Shown here piece by piece: positions 36,111 to 49,333 of a stretch of 64,000 bases of DNA. The position numbers and the translations under genes are program-made. This DNA comes from Rhizophagus clarus (Eukaryota > Glomeromycota > Glomeromycetes > Glomerales > Glomeraceae). The notes below the pieces were generated by a model. That model did no database searches, was not told where the DNA came from, and was given only the letters and a program-made list of their open reading frames with translations. Where the stretch lies: assembly GCA_015698045.1 (NCBI GenBank), contig BLAL01000310.1, positions 48,341 to 112,340 of the forward strand, in the 5' to 3' direction. Each line of letters opens with the position of its first letter. Position 1 is the first letter of the stretch.

Positions 36111-37348
36111 TTCAAGAGCGTCTATAAAGATAGTTCATAATTGATATTTGATTAAGAAATTGATTTTTGAAAATCATAAAAATGGAGACAAGGACTTAAA
36201 ATTTTACTATAATATAATTTGAGGGAAGATATAATAAGAGCTTACTTACTAAACATAGAAAATATTAATAGGTATTATAATTCGTGAAAACAATATTATG
36301 TGACTTATTATATGTGTGGCTTTATAAACGTAATCTGTAAATACAAAACAAATAATTACGTTAGATTAACAAAGAAAAAAAAAATTTTTTTTTTTCCTCC
36401 ATTTTCCCGTAGGTAAAAACGTCCTGAAATTTCAGCCAACAATATTCGGATTCATCTAATATTGTAATGCATTTTGTTTATTTGTGCAGCATATTAACGC
36501 GAAATAATATGGAACAAGAAAAAAAGTAGAGTATTATTGTGTATGTTTGTTATGGAAAAAAAAAAATTAAAGATTATCTTTTATAATTGATTAAATTTAC
36601 ATATGATAGTTATGATAGTAATTCCTGCGCCAACAAGCATATTTAATAGCAATACTCCAAACAATGCATAAATTTTTGAGCCAGTCGTAATTCGGAAATT
36701 GATAAAACACGTGATAAACGATTTATGACGACGGAAAATCTTTAAATTAAAAAATTAAAAGAAAAAAGAGTAACTTATAATTTATTTTTCCGCAGATATT
36801 TTAATAATAATCATATATGAATTTCCGATTCGTATCATATTCGTTTACGATGATAAATACGGACAAATAAATTTATATAATACCCGAACCTTATTTTCCG
36901 AATATACAACATAATCGGGGCATTTATTCTTATTGGAGATTATTTTTTTTCATTATGCATGTATATTAAACTATATTATGTATGATAATGATCACATTCC
37001 TACCCAATAAAAAAATTTCTCTTGACATAATTTCATTTGTTCAATATAATCATAGCGACATGCAGCTTGAGAATTTTGAAAGGGGTGGGTAATTTTTACC
37101 CAGATTGAAACAATTATCGGTTAATAACAAACTTTTTTTCTTTTCTTTTTTTTTTTTTTTTTTTATTAGAAGAGCACACACAACATAAACAATTTATATT
37201 TAAAGTTGTGTTTATGTTTGTATCAAATATAAATGAAGGTAATGTTATACAAAAATTTAACCAATCATACAATAATCGGAGACGCGTTTAACTGAATTTT
37301 TTTTTTTGATTTTGCCTAAAACAAAACACAATATATGTTACAATATTG

Positions 37349-37379
<31 letters not shown>

Positions 37380-37924
37380 TTTAATGCATTTGTTGTACAT
37401 TTCTGTTTAAAAATAAAATAAAATATCTTGATAGATTCGGACTTAATAAAATAAAAGAAACATCCCGTAAATTAATTATTACTACAATTCTTTCATTATC
37501 CTGAAGAGAATTTTTTTTTTTTTTTAACTTGTAAAAGTTACACAACAAAATCAAATAAGTATCAAGTTATTAAATGATGCAAAAAAATTTTGTAAATCCG
37601 TCGTATTGGGTTCAAGCCAATATGCAAATTTCGATTTGTCAGTATAACAAAATTACCTTACCAGTTAGTTGTTTTCGGGTCTTTATATAGATTATTTTAA
37701 AAAATAATAATAATAATAATATGAAATATGAATAATTATCTCAAAAATCTACATAAAAACCCAGAGTTTTTACTCCAACGTTGAAGAACCAGCTCACCTT
37801 TCCTTTTTACAAAAAAAAAAAAAAGGCAAAAAAACATTGTAAGGTATATGAAAAAACAATAAGTAAAAAAAAAAAATTAAATAAATAAAATAAATATTAA
37901 ATTAAAAAATTACATCTTTTTATT

Positions 37925-38722
37925 ATGTCAAACAAACAAGCTGATGACTTTGGTGGTGATTTCACATCCGTGTCTCTCGCTCATGGTTTCTCAGCGCATC
38001 TTCAACAAGAGATTGAAGATGCTCGTCTAGTAAAGCCTCAATTTCCCCCAAATATTACCCCTAAAGATTTAATTGTCCACAAAAAAAATGGAGATATGCC
38101 ATCTAGATCACCTAATGCCTTTATGATTTATAGAAAACTTTTTGTCGACGAACTTCATAATGAAGGTCATTACTTACCCATGACTACGGCATCATCTATG
38201 GCATCATCATCATGGAAAAATGAGCCGGAATACGTTAAACAAGAATATAGACGACTTGCTTCTGAAGCGAAGAGTCGACATTTGAAATTATATTCGAACC
38301 AAATTCCTTGTCGAAAGCGGAATAAAAAAATTCGAAACTCTCAAACTCAATTAACGAGTTTGCAGATAATTCCGCAATATAATCAGTTACCTATACCAAG
38401 ATCAGAGATTTCGACCGCTGTTTCGTCTCCAATCGCATCATCCCCTGAAATAACGGAAGAGATTCCGCGCGTATCTCATATAACTTATGGATTGTCATCT
38501 GACAATATGCCCACAAGTTATTACTTACCGCATGCCCATACTTTCGATTTTAATACAAGAAATAATTTTTCTTCGGGAAACTCGACGGGATATGGACCAT
38601 ATCAAGATCATGCAAATACGGTCCTTTATGGCCATTTAATCCCTGATTACCATCAATTTAGTCAATATCAACAACCTTCCGATCCTCCCCAAAACTTTTT
38701 ACCTTATCATTATTTTTATTAA
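37925..38722 (+). CDS. MATA-type HMG-box protein C, single exon
   Basis: 265 residues from ATG 37925. The HMG box is about residues 58-125: PSRSPNAFMIYRKLFVDEL, GHYLPMTTASSMASSSWKNE with the core Trp, and VKQEYRRLASEAKSRH. A nuclear signal CRKRNKKIR follows at 129-137. The block FPPNITPKDLI before the box and YLPMT within it match HMG gene A, showing recent common origin; gene B is more distant. The C-terminal half is Ser/Pro/Tyr-rich, ending YQQPSDPPQNFLPYHYFY, with aromatic-proline content like gene B's tail. Single exon. The 5' flank is a long A/T-rich tract (37,800-37,920) without an evident TATA element beyond general AT-richness. Confidence 0.9.
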   Translation: MSNKQADDFGGDFTSVSLAHGFSAHLQQEIEDARLVKPQFPPNITPKDLIVHKKNGDMPSRSPNAFMIYRKLFVDELHNEGHYLPMTTASSMASSSWKNEPEYVKQEYRRLASEAKSRHLKLYSNQIPCRKRNKKIRNSQTQLTSLQIIPQYNQLPIPRSEISTAVSSPIASSPEITEEIPRVSHITYGLSSDNMPTSYYLPHAHTFDFNTRNNFSSGNSTGYGPYQDHANTVLYGHLIPDYHQFSQYQQPSDPPQNFLPYHYFY

Positions 38723-41218
38723 ATATAAACCTAAAATTTTATAAATAAACTATATATATGCAAAATATTATGCCATGCCGGCTATGATTATTTCACTTTA
38801 TATGATAACCATATTTTCTATCTTAAGATTTTCCTTTTATTTTTTATATATTATTGTTTTTTATTCGAGTGTATGCATATACTTTGTTTTTAAGATAAAA
38901 ATATTATTAAGAATTTGGCTTTCATTGTATATATAAAAAGAAATTTACTATAAAAAAAAAATTTAAAATAAATTTAAAGACAAATTATTCCTTTAACGAC
39001 CATATTAATTTATATCAAACTTTTAACACTTGTCAAATATTTCACGTGATGGAATTAATCTTAAAAAATCGAAAAAGAAATATTTATCTTTGCAGATCTT
39101 TGTTTTAAAATTTAAATTAATGAAATCTTAATATTTATTGTAAACGAATATGTGTTAACTTTAAGCAGGAATCTTTGTGTATAAAACGTGAATAATAACA
39201 ATTGTTTAACTCCCTACCCTTTAATAAGCTAAAAAAAAAAAAAATAAATAAATAATAAACAAAAAAAAAAAAAATGTAACAATGTAATGTAATAATAAAT
39301 TGGGCGTTTTTTTTTATGTTTGTAAGTTGCAAACAATTCAGTAAAACGTAATCAACCAATTCGCAAAGCAGGAGGATTGCAGAGTAATTTAACATACATA
39401 AAATATTTCTAAATTTGTAAAACTTGGCGTTGACTTATTCATAACTTATCGTTATTAAATGCATAAATAAAAAAAAATTTCGTCTTATATATATTACACA
39501 TTTACGCTTATCTCGATTAAGACCCTGATTATAAATAAACACGGGCCGTTCTTTGAATACTCGTTTTGTAATGACAACGTTCCAATCGTAATCGCGTTAG
39601 TAAAAATAAATTTTTATTAATTGGTTAATATTTTTTATAAAACATCATTAGTCTAATTTATTTTCGCATTCGCATATAATAAAAAAATTTAGCCCACCGA
39701 GTACCAAAATAACATATATGTATTTGAAACGTTCCAATTTAAATTATTAAAATTATTATTAATGTAATATATTATATACGTTCTTTCTAATTCTTTCTAT
39801 CTTTTTCAACTTAAATATCACTTCATTTCTTTTACATATTTAATAAATAAGTTGTTTGAAAATTTTTAAATCTTTCTGTAAATGTACATAAAAGATAAAT
39901 AAAAAAATTCGTCTTGAAAACCATTTTATCTTCATGTAACATTAAAAAAAAGGTGTCACGATATTTTAAATTAGCAGCGATCGGCTGTAGTACTAAGATT
40001 TGAATTGATTTATTTGTTAATTTTAATTATTTCTTTGGATCTGCTTGCCAATATTAGTTTCTTTACTTTTAAAAAACTAGTTAAGAATTATTGATTTTGA
40101 TTTGTTAGATTATATATAGCTAAAGTCTTTTGATTATATAATGGATAAATAGTACTTTATATAAAGGGTTTTTTATTTAATTTTAAATTGACTAATAGAT
40201 CTTTTAACATTATCTTTAAAGAATTTTATATTTTAATATAAAAATATTACTATAGTGCTAGAATAAGTAACCAACTCATTGTAATTTTGAGGTTAAATAA
40301 CAACTTCCATTAAAATTTTTTTTTTTTTTTGGTGTTGAAGTCGTATCATTATTTATTTGGTAAAGATAGGATTACAATTTATAATCACTTTTAACTAGAT
40401 ATGAGTACTCCCAGTCATATTAAAATTTTTTTAGTTTTAAGTATAATACTAATTTCAATAATATTTAAAATTATAGATTTATATATAAATATATATATTA
40501 GGAGTTAAATAATTAGTAAATTTTAGTATCTTAAAAATACTATTTTTTTCTATATAACTATTTTTATTCTTTTATTATTTTATGATTTTATCCTTTAGAT
40601 ATATAGATTTTTTTTTAATAGTAATTATAATAATAATTACTTTTAATTTATATATATGATTCAGTACAAAAAAGTTAATATACCAATATATTAATAGCAA
40701 AAAATTTTTTTTAAAAAATTAAGATAAATATTTAAATAATTTTATTTATAATTTAAGGTTTAAGATAGGTTTTAATATTGTTAAAGTTTTAAGTTTATAC
40801 AAAAATTTTTATTAATTACTATCAACTTTTTTAACTTCAAAATCTTTGTAATTACTATTGATCAATAATATGCTATCTTTATATTACTTCACTTTATTAA
40901 TGCATTTTTTTAACCTAACTATAACTTTAAAGATAATAGTTTGTCTTTAATAACAAAAAATTACTACTATAATTTTCTGAAATATTAATACTAACTGATA
41001 ATAATTATGCAGCCAATCTCTTTTTTTAATTAATCATGACTTTTTATAGTAAGGACACATTTTTATTATATATTTAGCAACTGTGTGCACAACTGTTATC
41101 TCTCTAATATTAAGAATTGTAACAATCTCCTTGCATAGTAGCAATTATACATAAAGTTAAAATTAAAATCCAAAAGTCAAAATATTTCAACTTGGAAAGG
41201 TCAAAAGTCAAAATTAAA

Positions 41219-41482
41219 GTCAAAATAGTCAAGATTACATCATAGTCATATGATTTTTATAATTATAATTTAATACTAAATTTTAAACGTGAATAACTCT
41301 GTCAATATTGATGCTACAGATATGCAATACATATCATTAGCATCCTCTCGATGAGCTGAATCCAACCATATAAAGATTATAAAAATTGGATTATTAGATG
41401 CAGAGATCATTAACTTTGAATTTTAATATTATTGTTTACTATAAAAATCACATAACTATGACGTAATTTTGGCCATTTTGAC
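41219..41482. repeat. 264-bp MITE with 41-bp inverted ends
   Basis: The left arm gtcaaaatagtcaagattac... (41219-41259) and right arm (41442-41482) are inverted copies over about 41 bases with a few changes. Extra aaagtcaaaa copies outside the left arm (41,175-41,218) suggest repeat growth at the edge. The centre (41,290-41,400) is less AT-rich and coding-free. Confidence 0.6.
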
Positions 41483-41860
41483 TTTTGGAGGGGTTCAGGT
41501 CAAAATCATTTTGATCATTTTGACCATTTTAGGAACAAAATTAACCAATTTCAGTTTTATGTATAGTAGTAATCCCTGATGTTACTTCTAGCATTATCAA
41601 TTATCTAAAAAATATTGAAGAACATAAATAAACATTTTTTTTTTATTATTAGTTAAAAAGCTTTGGTCATATTTTAAGTTATTTATGAAGAAAAAAAAGG
41701 CATATTTTATTAATAAAATTAAAGCTTGAACCTGTTTCTACCTTCTATATATGATTTGATTATCAATTTTTGTGTAATACTACCAATTTAAGTAATAATT
41801 TTTGTGTATCAACTTTTTTGCACCAAATAATACTAATTAGTAAATTTTAATAGTTATATT

Positions 41861-42271
41861 TAAAGCTTTGAATTTTCAGTTCAATTTTATTTTTGATTTT
41901 AAATTTTATTTCTTACTGGATACTTAACTTTTCAGATTACAATTTTATTAAAAAATATTTTCAAAATTATATTTTAACTAAAAAAATTTGTTAATTAAAA
42001 AACTTTATCTAAAAATATTTTTAATTTGAAAAATTTTCTGAAAAATAATTGAAATTTTATTCTTTAATTTAAAAATAGAACTGAAATTAATTTTTCAAAC
42101 TGAAAATATTTTTTAGCAAAATTTTTAACTGAAAATATTTTTGATTAAAATTATAAACTAAAAATATTTTTTTAATAAAAATTTTAAACTGAAAAATACT
42201 TTCAATAAAATTTTATATGAGAAAGTTAAATCAAAACCAAAAATAAAATTGAACTAGAAATTCAAAACTTT
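41861..42271. repeat. Hairpin with internal 35-bp periodic repeat
   Basis: The arm aaagctttgaattttcagtt (from 41861) is answered by the inverted arm ending near 42,271 (aactagaaattcaaaacttt). Between them a degenerate unit around aaactgaaaatattttt recurs about every 35-40 bases (roughly 41,940-42,215). It resembles a foldback element whose centre expanded as a tandem array. Confidence 0.5.
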
Positions 42272-42419
42272 AATTATATTATATTTTTAAGCAGATACTA
42301 AATATAGTAATTAAAAGTTTTTTATATATTTTATATAATTAAATAATTTTTTAATTAAATTATATATTTTTATTAAAAAAAAAATTATTATTATTAAATT
42401 ATATTATAGTAAAATTTCA

Positions 42420-43315
42420 AATGAATTTCCCATCAGTACTATTTATTTTGGAAGTATTGAGAAAGATAAAATAAAGTTGTTAGTTGAAGTTTTTGTTTAT
42501 GACCAGGAGTGATGTTTGCTTTTTCTTGCTTAAAGATTATTTTAGGAAATGTAAAAGTGGTGATTATAGTATTTTACCTCTTTTCCTAATTTTCCTTTTG
42601 GATTTTTAAAAGTATTAAATTAGACTTTCCTTTAGTTTTTATTTCTTGCCTATCGATATTTTAGCTTTTAGTCTCTTTTTTTAATTTAGTTTTGGGAGGC
42701 TGGGGGTATTGGAATATTGATCAGTATTTTGGTGATTTGGTATAACTTTCTTTTTTAGAATTTTGTTTGTCAATCTAATTAAGGAAGGGAATTTGGTTGG
42801 ATAATTTGTTTTAAATTTGACTAACACATGTTGATTCCTAATTGGGCTGGTCAAAGTTACATATAAGTCATTGTAACTCTTCTAATATCTTTTTATTTTT
42901 GGTGTATCCACGCTGGTTAAAGGCTTTTGAACGATTTAGGAAAAATCTTTTTTGGATAGAACTACCAAACGAAAAAGGAGTTTCAACCCTATTAACTAGG
43001 AGGCCTTAGTATAGTGCTCACGCGCCACTCGGTTAGAATGGTGGCTTCTTGTAAAGACATGCTCTGTAGGGATTATGAATGAAAATAATATGTATTGTTA
43101 GTGGGTCTTACTTACACTATGTCATATGGTAATACCGGTCATTAATTGAAATTCATGGGTCACATCTGACATTTATTAAGTGGATTTATTTTAATAGGTC
43201 TATATAGATTTACCTATCTGTTAAATATGCTTACTGCCTTTTATATTTTTACAATTATTTTTTATTTTAACAAAAGCCAAATACAATTTTTGAATTAAAA
43301 AAAAAAAAAAAAAAA
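42420..43315 (+). mobile_element. Probable poly(A)-tailed retroposon, 3' portion
   Basis: A stretch distinctly less AT-rich than its surroundings ends in a 19-base A run (43297-43315). It contains tagtatagtgctcacgcgcc followed by cggttagaatggtgg near 43,010-43,050, which faintly resembles a tRNA-like box A/box B pair as in SINEs. No open frame. It could be a SINE, a LINE 3' untranslated region or a retrocopy; I cannot separate these. The left limit is set by the change in composition only. Confidence 0.4.
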
Positions 43316-43660
43316 TCAAATAATTATAATAGATTTTATATATTTTATATAATTAAATAATTTTATATACTTTTATTAAAAAAAAATATTATTCTTTGCT
43401 AAAAACTCTAATTTAATAATCTTAATATTATTAGTATATAACTATTATATAATTATAAGGTTAACTGCTAATAATATTATTTTTGTTCTAACTGTCTAGT
43501 TTTTACTCTACTACTTTATATTAGTTATATAAAAGTAATATAAACCTTTAATTAATAAATATAATATTTAATTTTATGAAAACTAAAGTGTATAAAATCA
43601 ATAATATATTGAAAAAAGAAAATATCTTTTTAAAAAAAATTTTTAAAAGTACAAGTGAAA

Positions 43661-43666
<6 letters not shown>

Positions 43667-43693
<27 letters not shown>

Positions 43694-44010
43694 GGTTAAC
43701 AAAATATGAAACTTTATTTACAAAGAACAAGAACAAGTTATAATGTAGCAAATTACAGATAAAAATTCAATATAGTAAAAACTATGGCAAATATAATTCT
43801 TGTAATTATAGACAGTATACCCCTTCTAAGAAAGCCATACCATAAAGATCAAGTATCTAGAAATAAAAACAACAAAAAGATTAAACTTCCTGAAAAACCT
43901 TTCTGGAACTATAGCAAGAAAACAAACCTATATCTGATTATGCCTACGCTAGACACTCAGGTAAAATCTGAAGTAAGTAAAGAATAAGACTTGGTAAAAA
44001 AAAAAATTTT
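43667..44010 (-). mobile_element. Minus-strand retroposed 3' end with AATAAA and poly(A)
   Basis: Read on the minus strand, the segment ends aaataaagtttcatattttg, then gttaacc, then 27 A (43667-43693 on the plus strand). A polyadenylation signal AATAAA (43714-43719) sits about 20 bases before the tail, as in a reverse-transcribed mRNA or LINE transcript. The body up to about 44,010 has no recognisable frame. The open frame 43784-43987 on the other strand is a shadow. Confidence 0.5.
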
Positions 44011-47000
44011 ATATGTATACTATATAGGTAACTGATTAGAATTACGCTATAGTAAAATAAAAACTAAACTAAAAAAACCCAAATTACATAATATCTGAAG
44101 AGCTGATGTAATATTGAGGACCAATTGTGAATCTTGATGTTATACACGTAAACTTTTTTTTGGCGGAATATCATTAGTGATTAAGTTGTATACATCAAAT
44201 AAAATTGGTAAATGCATGTGTAGATTATTTATGACTGAATAATTACGTGATTTGTATACTTTGTGTAGTTGCAATCTAATCCCCTGGGAAAAAACAAAAA
44301 CAAAAAAAAGGAAAAAATTTTTTTAAAGGAACGTAAAAGGGAAAGGAGAAGCATATAAAGAATACAAAAAAAAGGTGTCTCTCTTCAAAAGTAGCGAAAC
44401 CTATATCATATTAGGGCCCCCAACAAATCACTAACAGATACAAGAAGGTTAAGTGTGTTGTAGATATACTGGAACGATACATAAAAGTTTTGGTTATCTT
44501 TAAAAAAATACTATTAACAGAGCGTTCAACTATATTTTCCAACTGTAGAAATGTTAGATATTTGTATATCTATTAGAAAATAAATTCTTTAACTCTATAA
44601 AGGTGCGATAACTTTTACAAAAATTTATGGTTATGAAAAAAGGAGGAAGGAAATTAAAATTTTTTTTTATATAATATATATATAGTATGAAATCACCCCT
44701 TGCTACGCAAAATTTATATATAACTTTAACAATTTTAACTCCCTATTACGCATCTATAATTATGACTTTTTTTATATTTTGCTTTCTAATAAGCAAAATT
44801 CTATATGATTTAAAAAAAAAATTTATATGATAAATAAGCAAAATTTTTTGTTACTTATATATATATTATTCAGGGTCCTAACCTGGCCCTTGGATTGAAA
44901 GAAGATCTCGAACAATATATATATAGGTCAGATAAAAATTTCAAAATTTATTATGATCAATAAGCAAATTATTTTAAGTTCTGCTCAGCTAAGCAAACTC
45001 TTATTATAACCTTTGAATTTTTTATTCTGTTAAGCAATTTTTTTTCTAACATATATAACTTTATTTAAGTATAAAAAGATAATTTGGGGTCTTTGCAATA
45101 GAAAGGTACGAAACTCAAAAAAATTTTAAATTTACTTTATATGCTAATTATATTTTTTATGCTAAAATAAGTGTAAATTTAATATTAATTAAATTTTTAT
45201 TTTTTTTTGAGTTTCGTACCTTTCTATTGCAAAGACCCCATTTAATTATAATAAATATATATATAGTAATAGTAAATTAATTTTTTATATCATTGCGAAA
45301 AAAAATTGTGAAATTAATTCACTAAATATTAATAAATTAATCATATAAAATAATATACCAACTTCAGAATTTTTAATATTAATATAATATTAATATATTA
45401 TTGCTATTTTAAAAATAATTTTAAAATTTGGAATTTTTTATAAATATTATTATATTTAGATTTATAAAAATTAAAATATAAATTATTGCCAACCCTTATG
45501 AACAACTTTTTAAAGTTAACAAGTTGATTTAAAATAAAAAAAATTACACTTTGAAATTAAAATCACTTAAACGATAAATAATTGAAAGTACAAAAGTTGG
45601 TCGCATTTCACGAATATTAATCCAATCATTCTAAAATTTTTACTGTAGGTAGATTCGACCTTGCTGAACAATTTTTTAAATATAAAAAAGTAATTTCATT
45701 TGACCAAAGTGATGTTATTACATCCTGAAGTTAAAAGAGAAAAAAAAATTTTTTCAGAGTTAGTACTGTTTAAAAAATATAATTATCTTCACAAATATTA
45801 TACTTAGAATCATAAAAACTGAAATACAAATACTTTTTGCAATTGCTGAACAATTTACTTAAACATAAAAAGGTAATTTCATTTGTCCAAAATTCATTTT
45901 ATATATGAGTAAAATTAGCAAACAAAAAATAAGAATATGAGAATATTATTATAAAAACATAATTTTTTTTATAAATATTAAATATAATATTGTGTTTATA
46001 AAATTAAAATGTGTAAAATAATAGAAAAGAAGTATCAGTTTAAAAAAATCTTTTGTAAAAAATTTTTTTGATATACGTGTGAAATTAAAATTTTCTCTCT
46101 CTCTCTATATATATATGAAAATCTTTGTTATATGAATAAGAGGTTCTATTACACAAATATAATTACTGAGCTGAAATAAAAATAAGTTCAACTATGCATT
46201 TAAATATCTAACCAACTAAAAATTTTATATTAAAATAAGCAAATAAAAGTCTTACATAGGGTTTTTTTTTATATGATCATTAAGCAAACTCAAATCTAAC
46301 ATATTTATATATTGTTCAGGGTTCTATTGGAAGTATAGTTTTTTGTATTAGCAGGTTACTATGTAACCCTCCCTAATCTTTAATAAACACATGTAGCTTC
46401 AACACCTTTAAACAAAAAAATTAATTTTTTTTAAACCATATGAATAAATTAAAAAAATATATATTTCTTTATTTTTTATTATTAAAATATATAAAAATTT
46501 ATTTATTAACATTTATAAAGTTTTACATATTAAAAAGTATATTATAATTTATTTATTTAAAGGTTTAAATAGTTTTTTAATTTTTTTTTTATGTAGAATT
46601 AACTAATAGATTTTTAAACTTTATATAATGTTAATAAATTTTTTTTTTTATTTATATATAAAATAATTTATAATGATAAAATAAAGGATCTATTTCATAA
46701 TTTTATAAAATACTTTTAATGTTTTTTTTTTAATCTTTTCAGAAGGAATAAGTTTAACATAACTTTATTGAATATAAAAATAAAATACATTATAGCAAAC
46801 ATAAATTGAAACCTAGCTAATGCTATAATCTATAATTACATTAAAAAAAATTACAATAACTCTCTTCTATACTATATGTCTAATACAAGTAGGTATCTAT
46901 ATATCATTAAACTGGAAATTATTTAGCCTTTTAGTTCTGCAGTTATAAACTAGACATATATTTCATCTTAAAGATTGTGTAATATTAAGATTACTTAAAT

Positions 47001-48218
47001 ATTAGCTAAAAAAAAAATTTTTAAAATTTTGTTTATATTTTTAATATATTAGTCTTATTATAATCTTTAAAATTTGATTTTATAGAAAAAACCTATAATA
47101 ATACAAATTTAGATTTAAAGAATTCTTATACAATCTTAATGACTATATATATAATAACTGAATTAGTCTAAAAAATATTCTTATAATATAAGCTCACAAT
47201 TTTTTTACTCTACAATTCTTATAAAATATTTTTCTATTAAAAACTTAAAGACTAAAAGTAAGTAAACAAGCTACAAATTTTAAATCAGAAGTATAAAACA
47301 GATATACCTTAAAGATAACAGAATATTTAATTAAGAACTAATAAAATAATCTTTTACAAGTTCATAAATTAAATAAAAAATAAAAATAATTAATTAATCT
47401 TTATCTTGAGGATATGTGATAAAGAATATGTAATGTATATATAAAAATCAAAAAGAATATTAAAACAGTCTAATATAATTCTAGAGATCACTATTAAGAT
47501 TAATATTTCAATATCTTTTATTTCTTTATTAAATTTAATAAGAGAATAAAAAAATTTCAAAAGATTAAAATATTGAAAATAAATTAATAGTAAAACTCAT
47601 CTAAAAATTATGAATAAAAACATTTAATAATTATTAAAAAAAAGCAATTTAATAACCCTATCCATAAAATATCAATTAATAAACAGTTTTTTTAGTTAAA
47701 TAAAATTACTAACCTTTTTAACTATCTCTAATATAAGTTAATATCTAAAAAAAAATCTGGTTTTAATAATTTCTTAATTTATCTAGATAAAATAATGGTA
47801 TTTAGGTAGTTAGCAAAAAAAATAAGTCTTCTTTCAGGTACAAAGAGCTTTTTACAAATATTAAAATAATAACAAAAATTAATAAAGAAATCAAACATGA
47901 AATAAAAACTCTAAACCTTAAGTTTTTTAGTTCTAAGTGTTTAATATAGTCTTTAGAAATGTTTTTTATGGTAAAAAAGACCTTTTTATTTAAAACTAAA
48001 GAGTAGAAAAAGCTAACTTTTTACTTTCAAACTTTTGAAAAAAAATAAATATATGAATTAATAAAAAAAGTATTCTGTTTTACCAGACATTTATTACAAA
48101 CATGCTAATAATCTTAAAGCTTTAAATCTATTATTTTTAGATTAAATTTTAAATGGAAGAGCACAGATTCTTTTATGGTTCTCTATTAATAACTTACTTT
48201 TATCTTCAGTTTATTATT
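44011..48218. other. Very AT-rich transposon debris
   Basis: No gene. Short aagcaaaatt motifs repeat between 44,780 and 45,050. Two related blocks carry attattcagggtcctaac / attgttcagggttctat near 44,870 and 46,310. A perfect inverted repeat at 45,085-45,240 is listed. Another minus-strand AATAAA-like end is possible near 46,770. From 46,400 to 48,200 the DNA is almost pure A/T with no open frames. Confidence 0.45.
45085..45240. repeat. 156-bp MITE with near-perfect 39-bp inverted ends
   Basis: The arm tggggtctttgcaatagaaa continues through ggtacgaaactcaaaaaaa (45085-45123) and is matched exactly by its inverse at 45202-45240. The centre is AT-rich and non-coding. Arm identity with no visible mismatch in a heavily decayed neighbourhood suggests a young insertion. 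No certain target duplication. Confidence 0.7.
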
Positions 48219-48249
48219 ACATCAGGAAATTATATAGTGCGAAAAGTTG

Positions 48250-48560
48250 CGCAAGTTTATACATCATAATATTTCGTAAGTTTCTAGACCCGCCACAAGT
48301 TTGCATAAGTGTAATATTTTGTAACTTTTTAAAATATTTCAAAATATTACGATATGTAAAGCTTCGTAATTTTACGATTTGTAATATTCTGTAAGTTTTC
48401 AGACCTGCCGCAAGTTTGCGTAAGTGTAATATTTTGTAACTTTTTAAAATATTTCAAAATATTACTATATGTTATTCTGTAATTTTACTGCATAATACTT
48501 CGCAACTTTTTAAAATATATGTAATATTTTATAATGTTTCAAAATATTTTGATAAATAAT
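48250..48560 (+). repeat. Left subterminal tandem repeat of the 3.1-kb element
   Basis: A unit of about 116 bp containing gcaagtttgc, taagtgtaatattttgtaac and aaaatatttcaaaatatta occurs nearly twice in full plus fragments. Short related words are shared with the array at the opposite end, as expected for subterminal binding sites. Confidence 0.6.
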
Positions 48561-49127
48561 ACTTCATTTTCTGTACTATAAGTTTATATAATGTATGTTT
48601 TATTAGATATAATTTTATTAAACCATAAAAAATTACAAGTATTTATTAATATATACAGAATACATAAAAGTAAAAAAAAGAAAGAGTAAAGAGTAACAAT
48701 ATTATTAGACGTAAAAAGAAGAGAAACAGCTATAGTAACGTTAGTATTAGATATAATGATAAAAGAAATATTGTTATTATTGTTAGTATTAAGGTTAAAA
48801 GAGTTAAAGAAACAGTAAAAGGAGTAAAAGAAACATGGATATTATTGTTAGTATTAAAGTACAAGTAAAAAGAAATAAAGGAAACGTAGATAGTATTGTT
48901 AGTATTATGACATAAAGTAACAAAGAGGTAAAAAAAATGCGTTAATATTAAAATAATTAGTATTAATAAACAAATATTTCTATACCTGCAAAGTAATTGA
49001 ACAAAAGAATAAAGAAATAAGAGACAAAAATAAATAAGACAAAAAATGCGTGCATGATTAAATAATTAAATCACATGCAAGGATCAGCCTAATTTTGATT
49101 GGCCAGAAAATACGATACTGTCATGCA

Positions 49128-49333
49128 CAATTACTAAATATCATTCCCTTGTGATAAATAAAAATTACCAGCATAATACCACAAATTTTGTGTTCAATTT
49201 GTATTCAATTTGTGTTGATAATTCTGGTAAAAAATTATTAATTTTGGCCAAATTTCGTTAAATTTGTTAAATTTGTGTTGAATTTGTATTGCGTAATTTT
49301 TATTTATCACAAGGGGATGATATTTAGTAATTG
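49128..49333. mobile_element. Nested MITE, 206 bp, 41-bp inverted ends, CATGCA duplication
   Basis: The arms caattactaaatatcattcc... (49128-49168) and its inverse (49293-49333) differ at one base over 41. Both sides carry catgca directly adjacent (49122-49127 and 49334-49339), a likely 6-bp target duplication. It lies inside the 3.1-kb element and so is younger than it. Inside, atttgtgttgaatttgtatt-like motifs repeat. Confidence 0.75.

Larger units (their letters stand above)
33023..37924. other. Gene-poor region with a hAT MITE and a possible small exon
   Basis: Upstream of the glycosylase gene. It holds the possible exon at 34,033-34,212 and the hAT-type MITE at 35,345-35,505 (both listed). 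Poly-A/T runs lie at 34,255-34,282, 36,070-36,110, 37,150-37,165 and 37,355-37,381. The rest is AT-rich and shows no gene. Confidence 0.45.
38723..42419. other. Gene-free AT-rich region with two hairpin elements
   Basis: No gene. The 3' flank of HMG gene C grades into very AT-rich DNA (39,000-41,150) where every frame is dense in stops. Two inverted-repeat elements at 41,219-41,482 and 41,861-42,271 are listed separately. Confidence 0.5.

Noticed and set aside
42990-43060. Possible tRNA-derived SINE promoter boxes
   Set aside because: The box A and box B likeness is weak and spacing is loose; noted in the retroposon entry but not annotated as a SINE.
43784-43987. 67-codon plus-strand frame
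   Set aside because: It lies antisense to the poly(A)-tailed retroposed segment and has no domain.
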